Of a stretch of 64,000 nucleotides of DNA, positions 27,767 to 36,136 are shown one piece after another. The position numbers and the translations under genes were made by a program. How positions within the stretch are numbered: the first letter of the stretch is position 1; each line of letters opens with the position of its first letter. Below the pieces are notes generated by a model, which was given only the letters and a program-made list of their open reading frames with translations, was not told where the DNA came from and ran no database searches. Source of the DNA: Jeotgalibacillus salarius (GTDB taxonomy: Bacteria > Bacillota > Bacilli > Bacillales > Jeotgalibacillaceae); assembly GCF_004405125.1 (NCBI RefSeq), contig NZ_SORX01000008.1, positions 1-64,000 of the forward strand. Direction: 5' to 3'.

Positions 27767-27871
27767 ATTCGCTTAATAAGGCGTGATGTTCGGCGAATAG
27801 GGGTTTAGGTTCGATGGGAAATCATGAATGTTCGCCATAACATCACAATGGTTCAACGTATCGTGTAAATA
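27767..27871. repeat. Degenerate tandem array, exact 21-bp period (array 3)
   Basis: Five RTTCG-led units at 27767, 27788, 27809, 27830 and 27851, every step 21 bp. Read on minus (the strand of the stress gene ending at 27947) the best unit is TTCGCCGAAC plus 11 bases. It begins 34 bp beyond that gene's terminator and lies upstream of the YczE-like gene. Confidence 0.8.
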
Positions 27872-27904
27872 TACCTACCCCTCTCTCTATACTACCGATC
27901 TACC

Positions 27905-27936
27905 AAAAAAATCTGCCCTGCTAAGAGGACAGATTT
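27905..27936 (-). terminator. Terminator of the YflT-like gene
   Basis: AAAAATCTG-c-CCT-gctaag-AGG-a-CAGATTTT, with T-runs on both strands, 10 bp past the stop codon. Confidence 0.85.
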
Positions 27937-27946
27937 TCTAATTGTT

Positions 27947-28279
27947 TTATAATGTAAAGCCTGCTGGCGCGTCTTTTACGACTACGATTACTTTACCTTC
28001 GTCCAGTCTTTCTTCAAGGTTTTCTGCTTCAGTTGCTGTGAAGCCAAGACCCTTGAACTGGTCACGAAGCTCATCGCCTTTTTTATTGAAAATATTTTTT
28101 GCTTTCGATGCAAATCCGCCTGGCGTATTCGCATCAGCATTATCTGCAATTCGTTTCGTACGGTCATCATCATGTGTCACGACATAAATTGTGTCCTCGT
28201 TGACACCTTTTGCTTTAATGGAGCCAATTGCATTTACTACTTCTTCGTCGTTTGTAAACTCTTTGTAAAATAGACTCAT
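27947..28279 (-). CDS. General stress protein, YflT/GSP17M type
   Basis: 110-residue small protein of the general stress 17M family. The N-terminal ferredoxin-like half has 'VVNAIGSIKAKGVNEDTIYVVTHDDDRT', the C-terminal helix is 'FTATEAENLEERLDEGKVIVVV'. Family members are induced by salt, heat and starvation through sigma-B; biochemical role unknown. ATG follows AGGAGGAGATAAGC. A good sigma-B promoter is present upstream. Confidence 0.85.
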   Translation of the reverse strand: MSLFYKEFTNDEEVVNAIGSIKAKGVNEDTIYVVTHDDDRTKRIADNADANTPGGFASKAKNIFNKKGDELRDQFKGLGFTATEAENLEERLDEGKVIVVVKDAPAGFTL

Positions 28280-28327
28280 GCTTATCTCCTCCTGATTAAT
28301 TGCTTTAAATTGCTGTACAGGAGAATT

Positions 28328-28353
28328 TTACCCGTCAGGCGAAATCATTAAAC
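28328..28353 (-). promoter_or_regulatory. Sigma-B promoter of the YflT-like gene
   Basis: On minus, GTTTAA (28348-28353), 14-bp spacer, GGGTAA (28328-28333). This matches the sigma-B consensus GTTTAA-N12-15-GGGTAT closely and stands about 50 bp before the start codon of a general stress gene. Confidence 0.8.
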
Positions 28354-28366
28354 GTCCCAATACGTA

Positions 28367-28840
28367 TTATGTCAGTTCCGCATAAGCACCAGCCGTGATA
28401 TGACTGAGGTCAGCGGGTTTTATTTCAATTTGTTTACCAATCTGCCCGGCGCTCACTAAGATCGTTTTGTGCCCGTCAGCCGACTGATCGATAAAGGTGG
28501 GAAACTGTTTCTTCATTCCGATTGGAGAACAGCCTCCCTTTATGTAACCTGTAACCTGATGAAGAATCTTCATTGGGATCATCTCCACTTTCTTTTCCCC
28601 TGCAGCGGATGCCGCTTTTTTGAGATTCAGTTCCCGATCCACTGGCACAACATAGACGTAGTATTGTTTTGAATGTCCCTGTGTAACAAGCGTTTTAAAT
28701 ACTTCTTCTGAGTCACGACCAACCTTCTCCGCTACTGAAATACCATCATTCAAACCGTCTTTTGTGCTGTAATCCATTGTTTTATATGAGAGGCCGGCAG
28801 CATCCAATATACGCATAGCATTTGTTTTTCCTCTTCCCAA
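28367..28840 (-). CDS. ybaK: YbaK/EbsC-family Cys-tRNA(Pro) deacylase
   Basis: 157-residue trans-editing enzyme that hydrolyses Cys-tRNA(Pro) (mischarged by prolyl-tRNA synthetase) in the cytosol. Evidence: 'FKTLVTQGHSKQYYVYVVPVDRELNLKKAASAAGEKKVEMI' and the family signature 'TGYIKGGCSPIGMKKQFPTFID'. Start is TTG 28840 behind AAAGGGGC; no ATG with a ribosome site is available. Full length. Confidence 0.88.
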   Translation of the reverse strand: MGRGKTNAMRILDAAGLSYKTMDYSTKDGLNDGISVAEKVGRDSEEVFKTLVTQGHSKQYYVYVVPVDRELNLKKAASAAGEKKVEMIPMKILHQVTGYIKGGCSPIGMKKQFPTFIDQSADGHKTILVSAGQIGKQIEIKPADLSHITAGAYAELT

Positions 28841-28971
28841 TTTGTAACGCCCCTTTGCATTTTCTGATTATTTTTATTTTACACGATTAGCGCTAAACTG
28901 TTTTACATTCTTCAGTGGAGGCTCTATGATTATTTTGGATAGCGAAATAAAAAAGTTTATGATAAACGCAG

Positions 28972-29096
28972 ATGATTTCCGCTTCAGGGGGACGCTTTCC
29001 ATGGCCGGGCGCTGAGCCATCAGGCTGCGCCGTGATCGTCTCACCTGTCCCTTCCTGCCATAGGAGTCGCCCCCTTACGCTCCAAACATCTGCTGA
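28972..29096 (-). repeat. Modular palindromic repeat, long form
   Basis: Minus copy with blocks GGAGCGTAAGGGGGCGACTCC..GGAAGGGACAGGTGAGACGATC..CTCAGCGCCCGGCC..GGAAAGCGTCC.CCTGAAGCGGA (written here in parts). It forms the left half of an inverted pair with the copy at 29170. Confidence 0.82.
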
Positions 29097-29169
29097 TCAA
29101 GAACTTTATCCTTTTAAAATAACTAGAATTTTCAAAGATGCTTCGTGCATAAGCAATATCCAGCTGACT

Positions 29170-29294
29170 CTTGGAGTATTGGACGGAGACTCCCGCCCCA
29201 GAAAGGGACAGGTGAGACCCCGCAAGCGAAGCTGAGGAGGCTCACCGCCCGGGGGCAGGAAAGCGCAGTCCCCCACGGAAAGAGGCAGCGGTTC
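29170..29294 (+). repeat. Modular palindromic repeat, long form, type B ends
   Basis: Plus copy with ends TTGGAGTATTGGACGGAGAC... and ...GTCCCCCACGGAAAG. Central arm GGGACAGGTGAGACCCC / GAGGAGGCTCACC is intact. It occupies the 5' leader region of the MFS gene, ending 43 bp before its start. Confidence 0.82.
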
Positions 29295-29336
29295 CCGGAA
29301 GACAGCTTTATAAAACAGAAAGTAAGAGGTTTTAAC

Positions 29337-30716
29337 ATGACAGATATAATAGAAGTTGCTGATAGTCAGAAGAAAAAGCTGACTTTTTTAATTTGTTTAA
29401 TACTGGCTTTCACTGTGATGAACGGGACAATGTTCAATGTTGCGATACCGGATATTGCAGCAGATTTTGATTTATCTCCGTCCCAGGTCAGCTGGGTACT
29501 GACGGGATATATTCTGGTCTTCGCAATTGGTTCTTTGATGTACGGTAAGCTTGCTGATTTATTTGCGATCCGTACTCTATTTACGATCGGGATTTCTTTA
29601 TTTGCAATTGGTTCTCTGATCGGATTTTTATCCCCCAATTTTACTACGCTAATCGTAGCGAGAATTTTTCAGGCAATGGGCGGCGCAAGTATTCCTGCGC
29701 TTTCATTTATTATTCCTGCCAGGTTCATGCCTTCCAGCCGTGGTAAAGTATTCGGTTATGTGGCATCAACTGTTGCGTTCGCATCAGGAGTCGGACCTAT
29801 CGTTGGCGGCTTAGTCGGTGGTGTGCTGGACTGGCGTTTTCTTTTTGTGATTTCAATGATGTCTGCGCTCTCTATCCCCCTCTTCAGAAAATGGCTTCCT
29901 ATTGAGGAACGCCGAAAAGGGAGTGTGGATATCCCAGGGGCCATTCTGATTGCGATTACTGTTGCCAGTCTGCTGTTTGTAATCACAACCTACACACTGT
30001 GGATACTTGCGATTACAGCAATTGCGGGCGGAATGTTTATCTGGTGGACGATAAAGGCAAAAAATCCTTTTATCCAGCCGGCGATTTTGAAAAATAAACG
30101 TTATACCGTTACAGTACTGACAAGCTTTTTCGGGACATCGTGTCTATTTGGACTGATTTTCATTATTCCGATTATGCTTCGTGATCTGAATACGCTGTCG
30201 ACAATCGGCATTGGACTCGTGCTGTTTCCAGGTGCAATTATTTCAGGTTTTCTCGGTCAGGTGGGCGGACGCGTCATTGATAAGCGAGGCGGTGTCCCAG
30301 TGGTTATCACTGCGCTCCTTTTGATTGCAGGAGGCTGTCTGCTGATTTCAACTTTCGCAGGAAGTGAAGCATGGATCATCTCAATCTGTATGCTGGTGGC
30401 ATATATTGGCTTCCCGCTTGTTCAGAGCTCAACTGCCGACATTTTATCATCCACGCTCAGCCGCGAGGAAAATGGCGTCGGGATTGGATTATTCAATCTG
30501 CTGAACTTTATGGGCGGTGCATTTGCCAGCGCAATATTCGGCGCAGTGCTTGAGATTCAGGGTGTAACGCTGCGTTTGAATCCGCTCTCTTCAAGCGGGG
30601 ACAACGTGATTTACAGTAACCTGTTTATTGTACTGACGCTCCTTGCTGTTGCAAGCGTGACATTCTTTATGATTTTCTATAAAAGAGCTGCCGCTAGACA
30701 TGCGGAAGTGGGTTAG
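29337..30716 (+). CDS. MFS drug:proton antiporter, 14-helix DHA2 (Tet(L)-like) type
   Basis: 459-residue membrane pump with about 14 hydrophobic segments. Motif A 'GKLADLFAIRTLFTIG' after helix 2 and motif C 'GVGPIVGGLVGG' in helix 5 mark the drug:H+ antiporter group. Size and opening 'MNGTMFNVAIPDIAADF' recall TetL/TetK-type proteins, but substrate cannot be read from sequence. ATG 29337 follows AGTAAGAGG at a somewhat long distance. Long frames running back into the repeat at 29170 are not real coding. Confidence 0.85.
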   Translation: MTDIIEVADSQKKKLTFLICLILAFTVMNGTMFNVAIPDIAADFDLSPSQVSWVLTGYILVFAIGSLMYGKLADLFAIRTLFTIGISLFAIGSLIGFLSPNFTTLIVARIFQAMGGASIPALSFIIPARFMPSSRGKVFGYVASTVAFASGVGPIVGGLVGGVLDWRFLFVISMMSALSIPLFRKWLPIEERRKGSVDIPGAILIAITVASLLFVITTYTLWILAITAIAGGMFIWWTIKAKNPFIQPAILKNKRYTVTVLTSFFGTSCLFGLIFIIPIMLRDLNTLSTIGIGLVLFPGAIISGFLGQVGGRVIDKRGGVPVVITALLLIAGGCLLISTFAGSEAWIISICMLVAYIGFPLVQSSTADILSSTLSREENGVGIGLFNLLNFMGGAFASAIFGAVLEIQGVTLRLNPLSSSGDNVIYSNLFIVLTLLAVASVTFFMIFYKRAAARHAEVG

Positions 30717-30729
30717 ATATTTTTTAGGC

Positions 30730-30810
30730 GGCACAGCGGGGACGGAGTTGAGTGATTCATTTTTAGAATGGTTCTAAAAGTAGCGCAGACAATTTCGTCC
30801 CCTCTGTGCC
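30730..30810. mobile_element. Short MITE-like inverted-repeat element (81 bp)
   Basis: Terminal inverted repeats GGCACAGCGGGGACG (30730-30744) and CGTCCCCTCTGTGCC (30796-30810), 14 of 15 matched, around a 51-bp AT-rich centre with a TTTTAGAA-t-GGTTCTAAAA inner palindrome. Elements with GGGGACG-type ends recur in Bacillales genomes. No flanking direct repeat is clear and no transposase is present, so mobility is inferred. Confidence 0.7.
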
Positions 30811-30821
30811 TCACCCCTACT

Positions 30822-30863
30822 AAAAAAGCGTTTCCCTCCAACTAATGGAGAGAAACGCTTTTT
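30822..30863. terminator. Bidirectional terminator, MFS / topB
   Basis: AAAAAAGCGTTTC-c-CTCCA-actaa-TGGAG-a-GAAACGCTTTTTT; nearly 19 bp of stem between convergent genes. Confidence 0.92.
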
Positions 30864-30865
30864 TC

Positions 30866-33016
30866 TTACAGCTTCAGGTTTTTCAGTGCATCGGCAAGTG
30901 CCGTATTCACAGGTTCGTCCTGATCCTGTTTTTTCATGTATTTCTTCACGTCCTGTTTGCCTGCTTTGTTTTTCTGATTTTCTTTGCGGCGCTTTTGGAA
31001 AGCATCCATTTTTTCACGGTAGCCGCAGACGCAGCTGAATGTCTGCGCATCTCCTTCACCACGGAGGTCCATTTTCTTTTTACATTTTGGACAGCGGGCG
31101 TTTGTTTTCTTCGCGATATTTTTACGATGGCCGCAGTCACGGTCCTGACAGACAAGCATTTTTCCATTTTTGCCGTTCACTTCAAGCATGAGTTTGCCGC
31201 AGTCCGGGCAGTGCGTGCCTGTCATATTATCGTGCTTGTATTGCGCTTTACTGTTTTTGATTGAGCGAACGACGTCTTTTGAAAACTGCGTCATTTCAGC
31301 CATGAATGCCTGTTGTGTCAGTTTTCCATTCGCAATTGCAGAAAGTTTTTGTTCCCATTGTGCAGTCAGTGCTGGCGATCTTAATTCCTCAGGAACCAAA
31401 TCCAGCAGCTGACGGCCTTTAGAAGTTAGGAAAATATCGTTGCCCCGCTTTTCGATTAAAAAGCTATTAAATAACTTTTCAATAATATCAGCACGTGTTG
31501 CTACCGTACCAAGACCACCTGTTTCCCCAAGCTTTTCAATCAGCTCTTTTTTCTCACCCTGCATGTAAGCTTTCGGATTTTCCATTGCCGATAACAGTGT
31601 TGCTTCATTAAATCTTGCCGGCGGCTGTGTCTCACCAGTTGTCATGCTGACATTCTGCACGCTCAGACGACTTCCTTTTTCAATACCAGGAAGTGCTGCA
31701 TGCTGCTCTTCTTCACTCTGATCAAGCTCTTTAAATCCAAGTTTTATAGGAATGTTTCCTTTAGCAGTAAATGTTTCACCACCAATTTCCGCGGTGATCA
31801 CGGTTTGTTCATATTCATAAGGAGGCATGAGGACAGCCAGGAAACGTTCAGCAATTAAGCTGTAAAGTTTCCATTCCTTATCATTCAACTTCTCTGTCCG
31901 GAGCGTTTCCTCTGTCGGAATGATCGCATGATGGTCAGTTACTTTTGCATCATTAATAAAACTTCCTGCTTTAATCGGTTTACGCAACAGCTTTACGACG
32001 TGCTGTGCATAAGGTGGTACCTTCATGCCTTTTAAACGGTCAGACAGGGTTTCAGTCATATCAGACGTCAAAAACCTTGAATCTGTTCTTGGATACGTTA
32101 CAAGCTTGTGCTGTTCATATAGCTTTTGCAATACAGACAGCGTTTCTTTTGCCGAGAAATGATAGCGATTATGCGCGTCCCGCTGTAATTCGGTCAAGTC
32201 ATACAAAGGCTTGGGAAATGTTTTCTTAGGCGTCTTTTTAACATCCTTAATCACCGCTTCATGCCCTTTAGTCTTCTCTAAAAGGTTATCCACTTTTTGC
32301 TGGTCAAACGTTTGATTGGTTTTTCCATCTGTCCATTTCAGCGTTAAACCGTCTGCTTTCGCCTGCAGTCCATAATACTTTTTCGATTTGAATTGCTGAA
32401 TTTCCTGTTCGCGCATGGCAATCATTGCAATCGTTGGTGTCTGCACACGACCTGTTGAGAGCTGAGCATTAAACTTGGTTGTAAGCGCACGGGTCGCGTT
32501 AATGCCGACAATCCAATCAGCTTCTGCCCGGGCTACAGCTGAAAAATATAGTGGTTCATAACTTTTTCCGTCTTTCAGGTTTTTGAAGCCTTCCTGAATC
32601 GCTTTGTCGGTGACAGAAGAAATCCATAGACGTCTAACCGGCTTACTCACTTTTGCTTTTTCAAGGATCCAGCGTGCAACGAGTTCACCTTCCCGTCCTG
32701 CATCTGTGGCAATAACAATTTCTCCAACATCACCACGTGTAAGCTGACTTTTCACACTTTGAAACTGCTTTCCTGTCTTTTTAATCACAACCAGCTTCAT
32801 TTCTTCAGGAAGGATCGGTAAATCTTCCAGGCGCCACGACTGATACTGGTCTCCATAATGATCAGGGTCTGCGTGTGTCACCAAATGACCAAGTGCCCAC
32901 GTAACAATATATTTGTCTCCTTCAAGATATCCATTTCCTTTTTTATGGCAGTCAAGCACTCTGGCAATATCCCGGCCAACTGAAGGCTTTTCTGCCAATA
33001 CAACTGTTTTTTTCAT
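30866..33016 (-). CDS. topB: DNA topoisomerase III
   Basis: 716-residue type IA topoisomerase that cuts and rejoins one DNA strand, removing negative supercoils and unlinking recombination or replication intermediates. N-terminal Toprim 'VLAEKPSVGRDIARVL', 'DAGREGELVARWIL'; active-site Tyr in 'LVTYPRTDSRFL' near residue 308; 'VAYSTGRVQTPTIAMI'-like 'STGRVQTPTIAMI' motif. C-terminus has two zinc-ribbon-like CxxC modules ('CPDCGKL...CQDRDC' and 'CPKCKKK...CVC') and a basic tail. ATG 33016 follows AAGGATGGG; the upstream ATG overlaps the ribosome site. Confidence 0.92.
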   Translation of the reverse strand: MKKTVVLAEKPSVGRDIARVLDCHKKGNGYLEGDKYIVTWALGHLVTHADPDHYGDQYQSWRLEDLPILPEEMKLVVIKKTGKQFQSVKSQLTRGDVGEIVIATDAGREGELVARWILEKAKVSKPVRRLWISSVTDKAIQEGFKNLKDGKSYEPLYFSAVARAEADWIVGINATRALTTKFNAQLSTGRVQTPTIAMIAMREQEIQQFKSKKYYGLQAKADGLTLKWTDGKTNQTFDQQKVDNLLEKTKGHEAVIKDVKKTPKKTFPKPLYDLTELQRDAHNRYHFSAKETLSVLQKLYEQHKLVTYPRTDSRFLTSDMTETLSDRLKGMKVPPYAQHVVKLLRKPIKAGSFINDAKVTDHHAIIPTEETLRTEKLNDKEWKLYSLIAERFLAVLMPPYEYEQTVITAEIGGETFTAKGNIPIKLGFKELDQSEEEQHAALPGIEKGSRLSVQNVSMTTGETQPPARFNEATLLSAMENPKAYMQGEKKELIEKLGETGGLGTVATRADIIEKLFNSFLIEKRGNDIFLTSKGRQLLDLVPEELRSPALTAQWEQKLSAIANGKLTQQAFMAEMTQFSKDVVRSIKNSKAQYKHDNMTGTHCPDCGKLMLEVNGKNGKMLVCQDRDCGHRKNIAKKTNARCPKCKKKMDLRGEGDAQTFSCVCGYREKMDAFQKRRKENQKNKAGKQDVKKYMKKQDQDEPVNTALADALKNLKL

Positions 33017-33098
33017 CGTTGAACCCATCCTTTTTAGTTCGATTTTTTTAGCATATCACAAATGACTATTTGACGCGTGTGTTCTTAACTGAACGGCT

Positions 33099-33225
33099 GA
33101 ACGGCCTTTTGAGGTTATTGACGGTTGTATGTTGAGCTGTGACGGTCCGACACACCAGGCCCGACGGTTGTATGAGCACTGTTGATGGTCGTATCGCACG
33201 CCAAGACGGTCATAACCGGTAACTT
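33099..33225. repeat. Degenerate tandem array, 21-bp period (array 4)
   Basis: Units led by GACGGTYGTAT-like cores at 33099, 33120, 33141, 33163, 33184 and 33205 (steps 21, 21, 22, 21, 21). On minus, the strand of the antiporter gene whose terminator is 44 bp away, the core reads ATACRACCGTC. GC content is higher than in the other arrays. Confidence 0.8.
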
Positions 33226-33268
33226 GAACGTGCTACCTGCACGTCCCGCGCTTCCAAAAGTTCTCCAT

Positions 33269-33304
33269 AAAAAAATCCGGAAAGTGCATATCACACTCTC
33301 CGGA
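33269..33304 (-). terminator. Terminator of the cation antiporter gene
   Basis: On minus, TCCGGA-g-AGTG...CACT-t-TCCGGA followed by T7. It is 12 bp past the stop codon at 33316. Confidence 0.9.
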
Positions 33305-33315
33305 CGGGGATACCT

Positions 33316-35151
33316 TTACTCATTTCCATTCATTTTCTGCTTTACTTTTTCCGCTTCTTTCGTTGAAGAAGTAAGGCGGATCAGCGTATCTCCTGGATTA
33401 ATCACTTCTTCCCAGTCTTTTACAAACGGTTCAAAATGTCCTGTTTTATTCAGTACACCAATCAGAAGATCATCTCCATTGATTTCTTCTTTATACTGTT
33501 CATATGTGTATTGTTCAGTAACTTGTGTACGTCTGAATGCATGTCCATTTTCCACCCGGCGAATCAGTTCCTGCAATGTTGCTTTCTCATTAAACAGTAC
33601 TCTTCCTCCAACCGTATGACGCAAACCTGCAAGGTCAGCATCATGGTTCTTCTCCATTGAAACCTGGAACAGATGCTTGCGTCCAATAGATGGTGTGAAC
33701 GTTGAACAGACAAGTGCATTGTATGAATCCAGAGAAGTTGCAGCAATAATTGATTCATATGGAGTCATATCAAGTCTGTACTCGGTCTGCTCAGAAAGCA
33801 GTTCGCCGTGAAAAGTTGGAACCCCTCTCTGCCTTGCCGGAGCAAGGTTACGCCAAGTCGAGTCAACGAGAATAACAGGTACTTTCACTTCCTGCAACAC
33901 GGTAGCCAAACCTCTTGTAAATGAGTTCCCGCCTACAATAATCATCCCTGGGCGGTCATCATTCGCAAGCTTCAGTTTTTTTGCTACCAGACCAATTGAA
34001 AAACCATGAACAACTACTGTCGCGAATACTAACGCAAACGTTAATGCCGTCAGAATTTCAGCGTCTTCAAAACCAGTATCCAATAGAACGGATGCAAAAT
34101 AACCAGATACAGTTAGTGCGACAATTCCACGTGGTGCAATCCATCCGACAAGTGTTCTTTCCTGCCAGGACAGATCTGTTCCAATAGTCGACAGCCAGAT
34201 TGAAAGCGGTCTGACAACGATCAGCATCAGTACAACGTATCCGATGATTCTCAAGTTAAAGATCTCAAGCAGCGTTTCCATCTGAAGAGACGCTGTCAGC
34301 ATAATAAAGATCGTAGAGATCAGCAGGACTGAAATGTTCTCCTTAAAATGACGCATATCACTAATTGATGAAATATGCATATTCGCCATTGTCATTCCCA
34401 TTGCAGTAACGGAAAGCAGGCCTGTCTCATGCATCACTTCATCTGCAACACTGAAACAGAACAGGACAACGGCAAACAGTACAGGTGATTTCAGAAATTC
34501 AGGGATATACCCTTTTTCAAACATCCAGCCCATACCACGGCCGAGCACCCACCCGAGTATCGTTGCAAATGCAGCAGCACCGAAAAACAGAAGAAGGTTC
34601 GCAAATGTAACTGACTCATCTACAAAAAATAAGATAATCTGAAAAGCAAACAATGCCAGCAATACACCGAAAGGATCAACAATGATCCCTTCCCATTTTA
34701 AAATTTTAGCAGGCCGCGGTTTCAGCTTTGCCTGCCTGAGCAGCGGAAGAATGACCGTTGGACCTGTCACGATGAACAGACCCCCGATTACAAATGCTAC
34801 CGGCAGAGAAAGTCCAGCTATGTAATGCGCAGTTAATGAACCGAGTATCCAGGCAAGAAACGCACCAATGGTAACAATACGAAATACCGGCCTTCCAAGA
34901 TCCCTGATTTCCCGGAAATCCAGCTGCAGGCTCCCTTCAAATAGTATGATTGCTACGGCCATTGAAATGATCGGCCCGTACAGATCACCGAATTCCTGTT
35001 CCGGATTAATAAACCCTAGTAAAGGCCCTACAATAATCCCTGCCACCGACATGACCACAATTGCCGGCATACGGATTCTCCATGAAAGCCACTGGGATAA
35101 GATCCCTAAAAAGACGACAAGCATCGCCGTGAATAATAAAGAATTAAACAA
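33316..35151 (-). CDS. Cation:proton antiporter with C-terminal TrkA-type domain
   Basis: 611-residue CPA1-like Na+/K+:H+ exchanger. About 12-13 helices in residues 1-395, with 'GLFIVTGPTVILPLLRQAKL' (ion-binding region) and 'GWIAPRGIVALTVSGYFASVL'. Then a Rossmann-like RCK_N portion 'MIIVGGNSFTRGLATVLQEVKVPVILVDSTW' (about 400-430) and a TrkA_C module at the C-terminus ('LLIGVLNKTGHFEPFV', 'PGDTLIRLTSS'). Start is TTG 35151 behind AAAGGTGGTG. Probably helps salt/pH homeostasis; a second antiporter of another type is encoded at 39982. Confidence 0.85.
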   Translation of the reverse strand: MFNSLLFTAMLVVFLGILSQWLSWRIRMPAIVVMSVAGIIVGPLLGFINPEQEFGDLYGPIISMAVAIILFEGSLQLDFREIRDLGRPVFRIVTIGAFLAWILGSLTAHYIAGLSLPVAFVIGGLFIVTGPTVILPLLRQAKLKPRPAKILKWEGIIVDPFGVLLALFAFQIILFFVDESVTFANLLLFFGAAAFATILGWVLGRGMGWMFEKGYIPEFLKSPVLFAVVLFCFSVADEVMHETGLLSVTAMGMTMANMHISSISDMRHFKENISVLLISTIFIMLTASLQMETLLEIFNLRIIGYVVLMLIVVRPLSIWLSTIGTDLSWQERTLVGWIAPRGIVALTVSGYFASVLLDTGFEDAEILTALTFALVFATVVVHGFSIGLVAKKLKLANDDRPGMIIVGGNSFTRGLATVLQEVKVPVILVDSTWRNLAPARQRGVPTFHGELLSEQTEYRLDMTPYESIIAATSLDSYNALVCSTFTPSIGRKHLFQVSMEKNHDADLAGLRHTVGGRVLFNEKATLQELIRRVENGHAFRRTQVTEQYTYEQYKEEINGDDLLIGVLNKTGHFEPFVKDWEEVINPGDTLIRLTSSTKEAEKVKQKMNGNE

Positions 35152-35223
35152 TACCGTGACACCACCTTTTACTTCAATCTCATATGTTTATACTTTATCA
35201 GTATTATTGTTTTTAAAGAAGAA

Positions 35224-35871
35224 TTAAGTCTCTGTTTCTCTTCTTTTTGTATTTTCAATTTCTCCTGATTTATATATCACTATTTCAGGAGATCTTCCAT
35301 TGAGTGCTTTTTCAGTCATGGCAAGTGCCAGTTGAGAAGCCCTGATGCCTTTGTATGTTTTAAAAGGTCCCATCATTGCCCATCCTGTAAATGCAATGAA
35401 TTTTGCAGCTGCTGATTCTTTCACACGAAATTCTCCCGGATCTGTCAGTAGAATAGAAGGACGAAAAATGTGAAGGGAAGGAAGATTGAGCGTTTTTAAC
35501 TGTTTTTCATAGACACCATAAAGCCTGTTCAGTTTTAACACAGATTGGGGATCGGCACCCATCGAGGAAACGGCAAGATATTGTGAAGCATTGCTCTTTT
35601 TAGCTGCAGCAGCTGTTTGAAGCGGATCAAACCAATGGTTTTTCCTGTCAGGCTGCACACAGCAAAAAACATCATCAACAAGACCAAAATGGCTGGCTTC
35701 AATATATCTGAAATCTATTATACGTTCTGATATTTTATGATGAATAAGATTTGTTTTACGGTCAGAGAGTACAATAACTTCTCCATATATACTGCGTGAA
35801 CATAATTCTTTAATCAGTTCATGTCCGGTTGCTGTATTTGATCCGATTACTGCCGCGGTTCGTGTTCTCAT
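35224..35871 (-). CDS. Atypical SDR / NAD(P)-binding protein
   Basis: 215-residue protein with an N-terminal Rossmann motif variant 'AAVIGSNTATGHELIKEL' (GxxxATG, as in HTATIP2/CC3-like atypical SDRs) and 'YLAVSSMGADPQSVLKLNRLYGVYEKQL' in place of the classical YxxxK. Function unknown; relatives act as NADPH-binding or quinone-linked oxidoreductases. ATG 35871 follows AGGCGGTG. It lies 72 bp upstream of the antiporter gene on the same strand and may be cotranscribed with it. Confidence 0.75.
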   Translation of the reverse strand: MRTRTAAVIGSNTATGHELIKELCSRSIYGEVIVLSDRKTNLIHHKISERIIDFRYIEASHFGLVDDVFCCVQPDRKNHWFDPLQTAAAAKKSNASQYLAVSSMGADPQSVLKLNRLYGVYEKQLKTLNLPSLHIFRPSILLTDPGEFRVKESAAAKFIAFTGWAMMGPFKTYKGIRASQLALAMTEKALNGRSPEIVIYKSGEIENTKRRETET

Positions 35872-35967
35872 CCATGTCACCGCCTTTATACTTATATCGA
35901 CATTTATTTTGAATTCTAAACAATTCCGGCGGTGTGGATGTGCTCTTTAGCATAGATTCGGTTAAAG

Positions 35968-36022
35968 TTGGGACTAGCTGCTGGCGGACGATTTCCGCGC
36001 CATTACGCTCCGGCTACGGAAA
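35968..36022 (-). repeat. Decayed copy of the modular palindromic repeat
   Basis: Retains only GCTGGCGGACGATTTCCGCG and ATTACGCTCCGG blocks of the family. A truncated remnant. Confidence 0.5.
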
Positions 36023-36052
36023 ACTGCTTTGGGTTTTTTAGCCTTAGCATAC

Positions 36053-36107
36053 AGAAAAACAGGCCTGGTGTCCGACTTTAAAGAAACGGTCGAACATCAA
36101 ACCTGCT
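36053..36107 (-). terminator. Terminator of the ATP-grasp / alpha-E / transglutaminase operon
   Basis: A 17-bp stem (36060-36076 with 36089-36105) containing several G-U pairs, followed on minus by TTTTTCTG. It lies 30 bp past the operon's last stop codon. Confidence 0.8.
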
Positions 36108-36136
36108 TTTAATAAAATTTTTTCAGATGTTGAATC

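Noticed and set aside
29145-29336. N-terminal extension of the MFS protein through the repeat
   Set aside because: The extension is encoded by the palindromic repeat; the true start at 29337 begins just before the first membrane helix.
30845-31264. 139-codon Phe-rich plus-strand frame inside topB
   Set aside because: Shadow of the zinc-ribbon coding region of topB; covers the bidirectional terminator.
33182-33619. 145-codon plus-strand frame over array 4 and the antiporter 3' end
   Set aside because: Crosses a terminator and an antisense gene; openness comes from the 21-bp (in-frame) periodicity.
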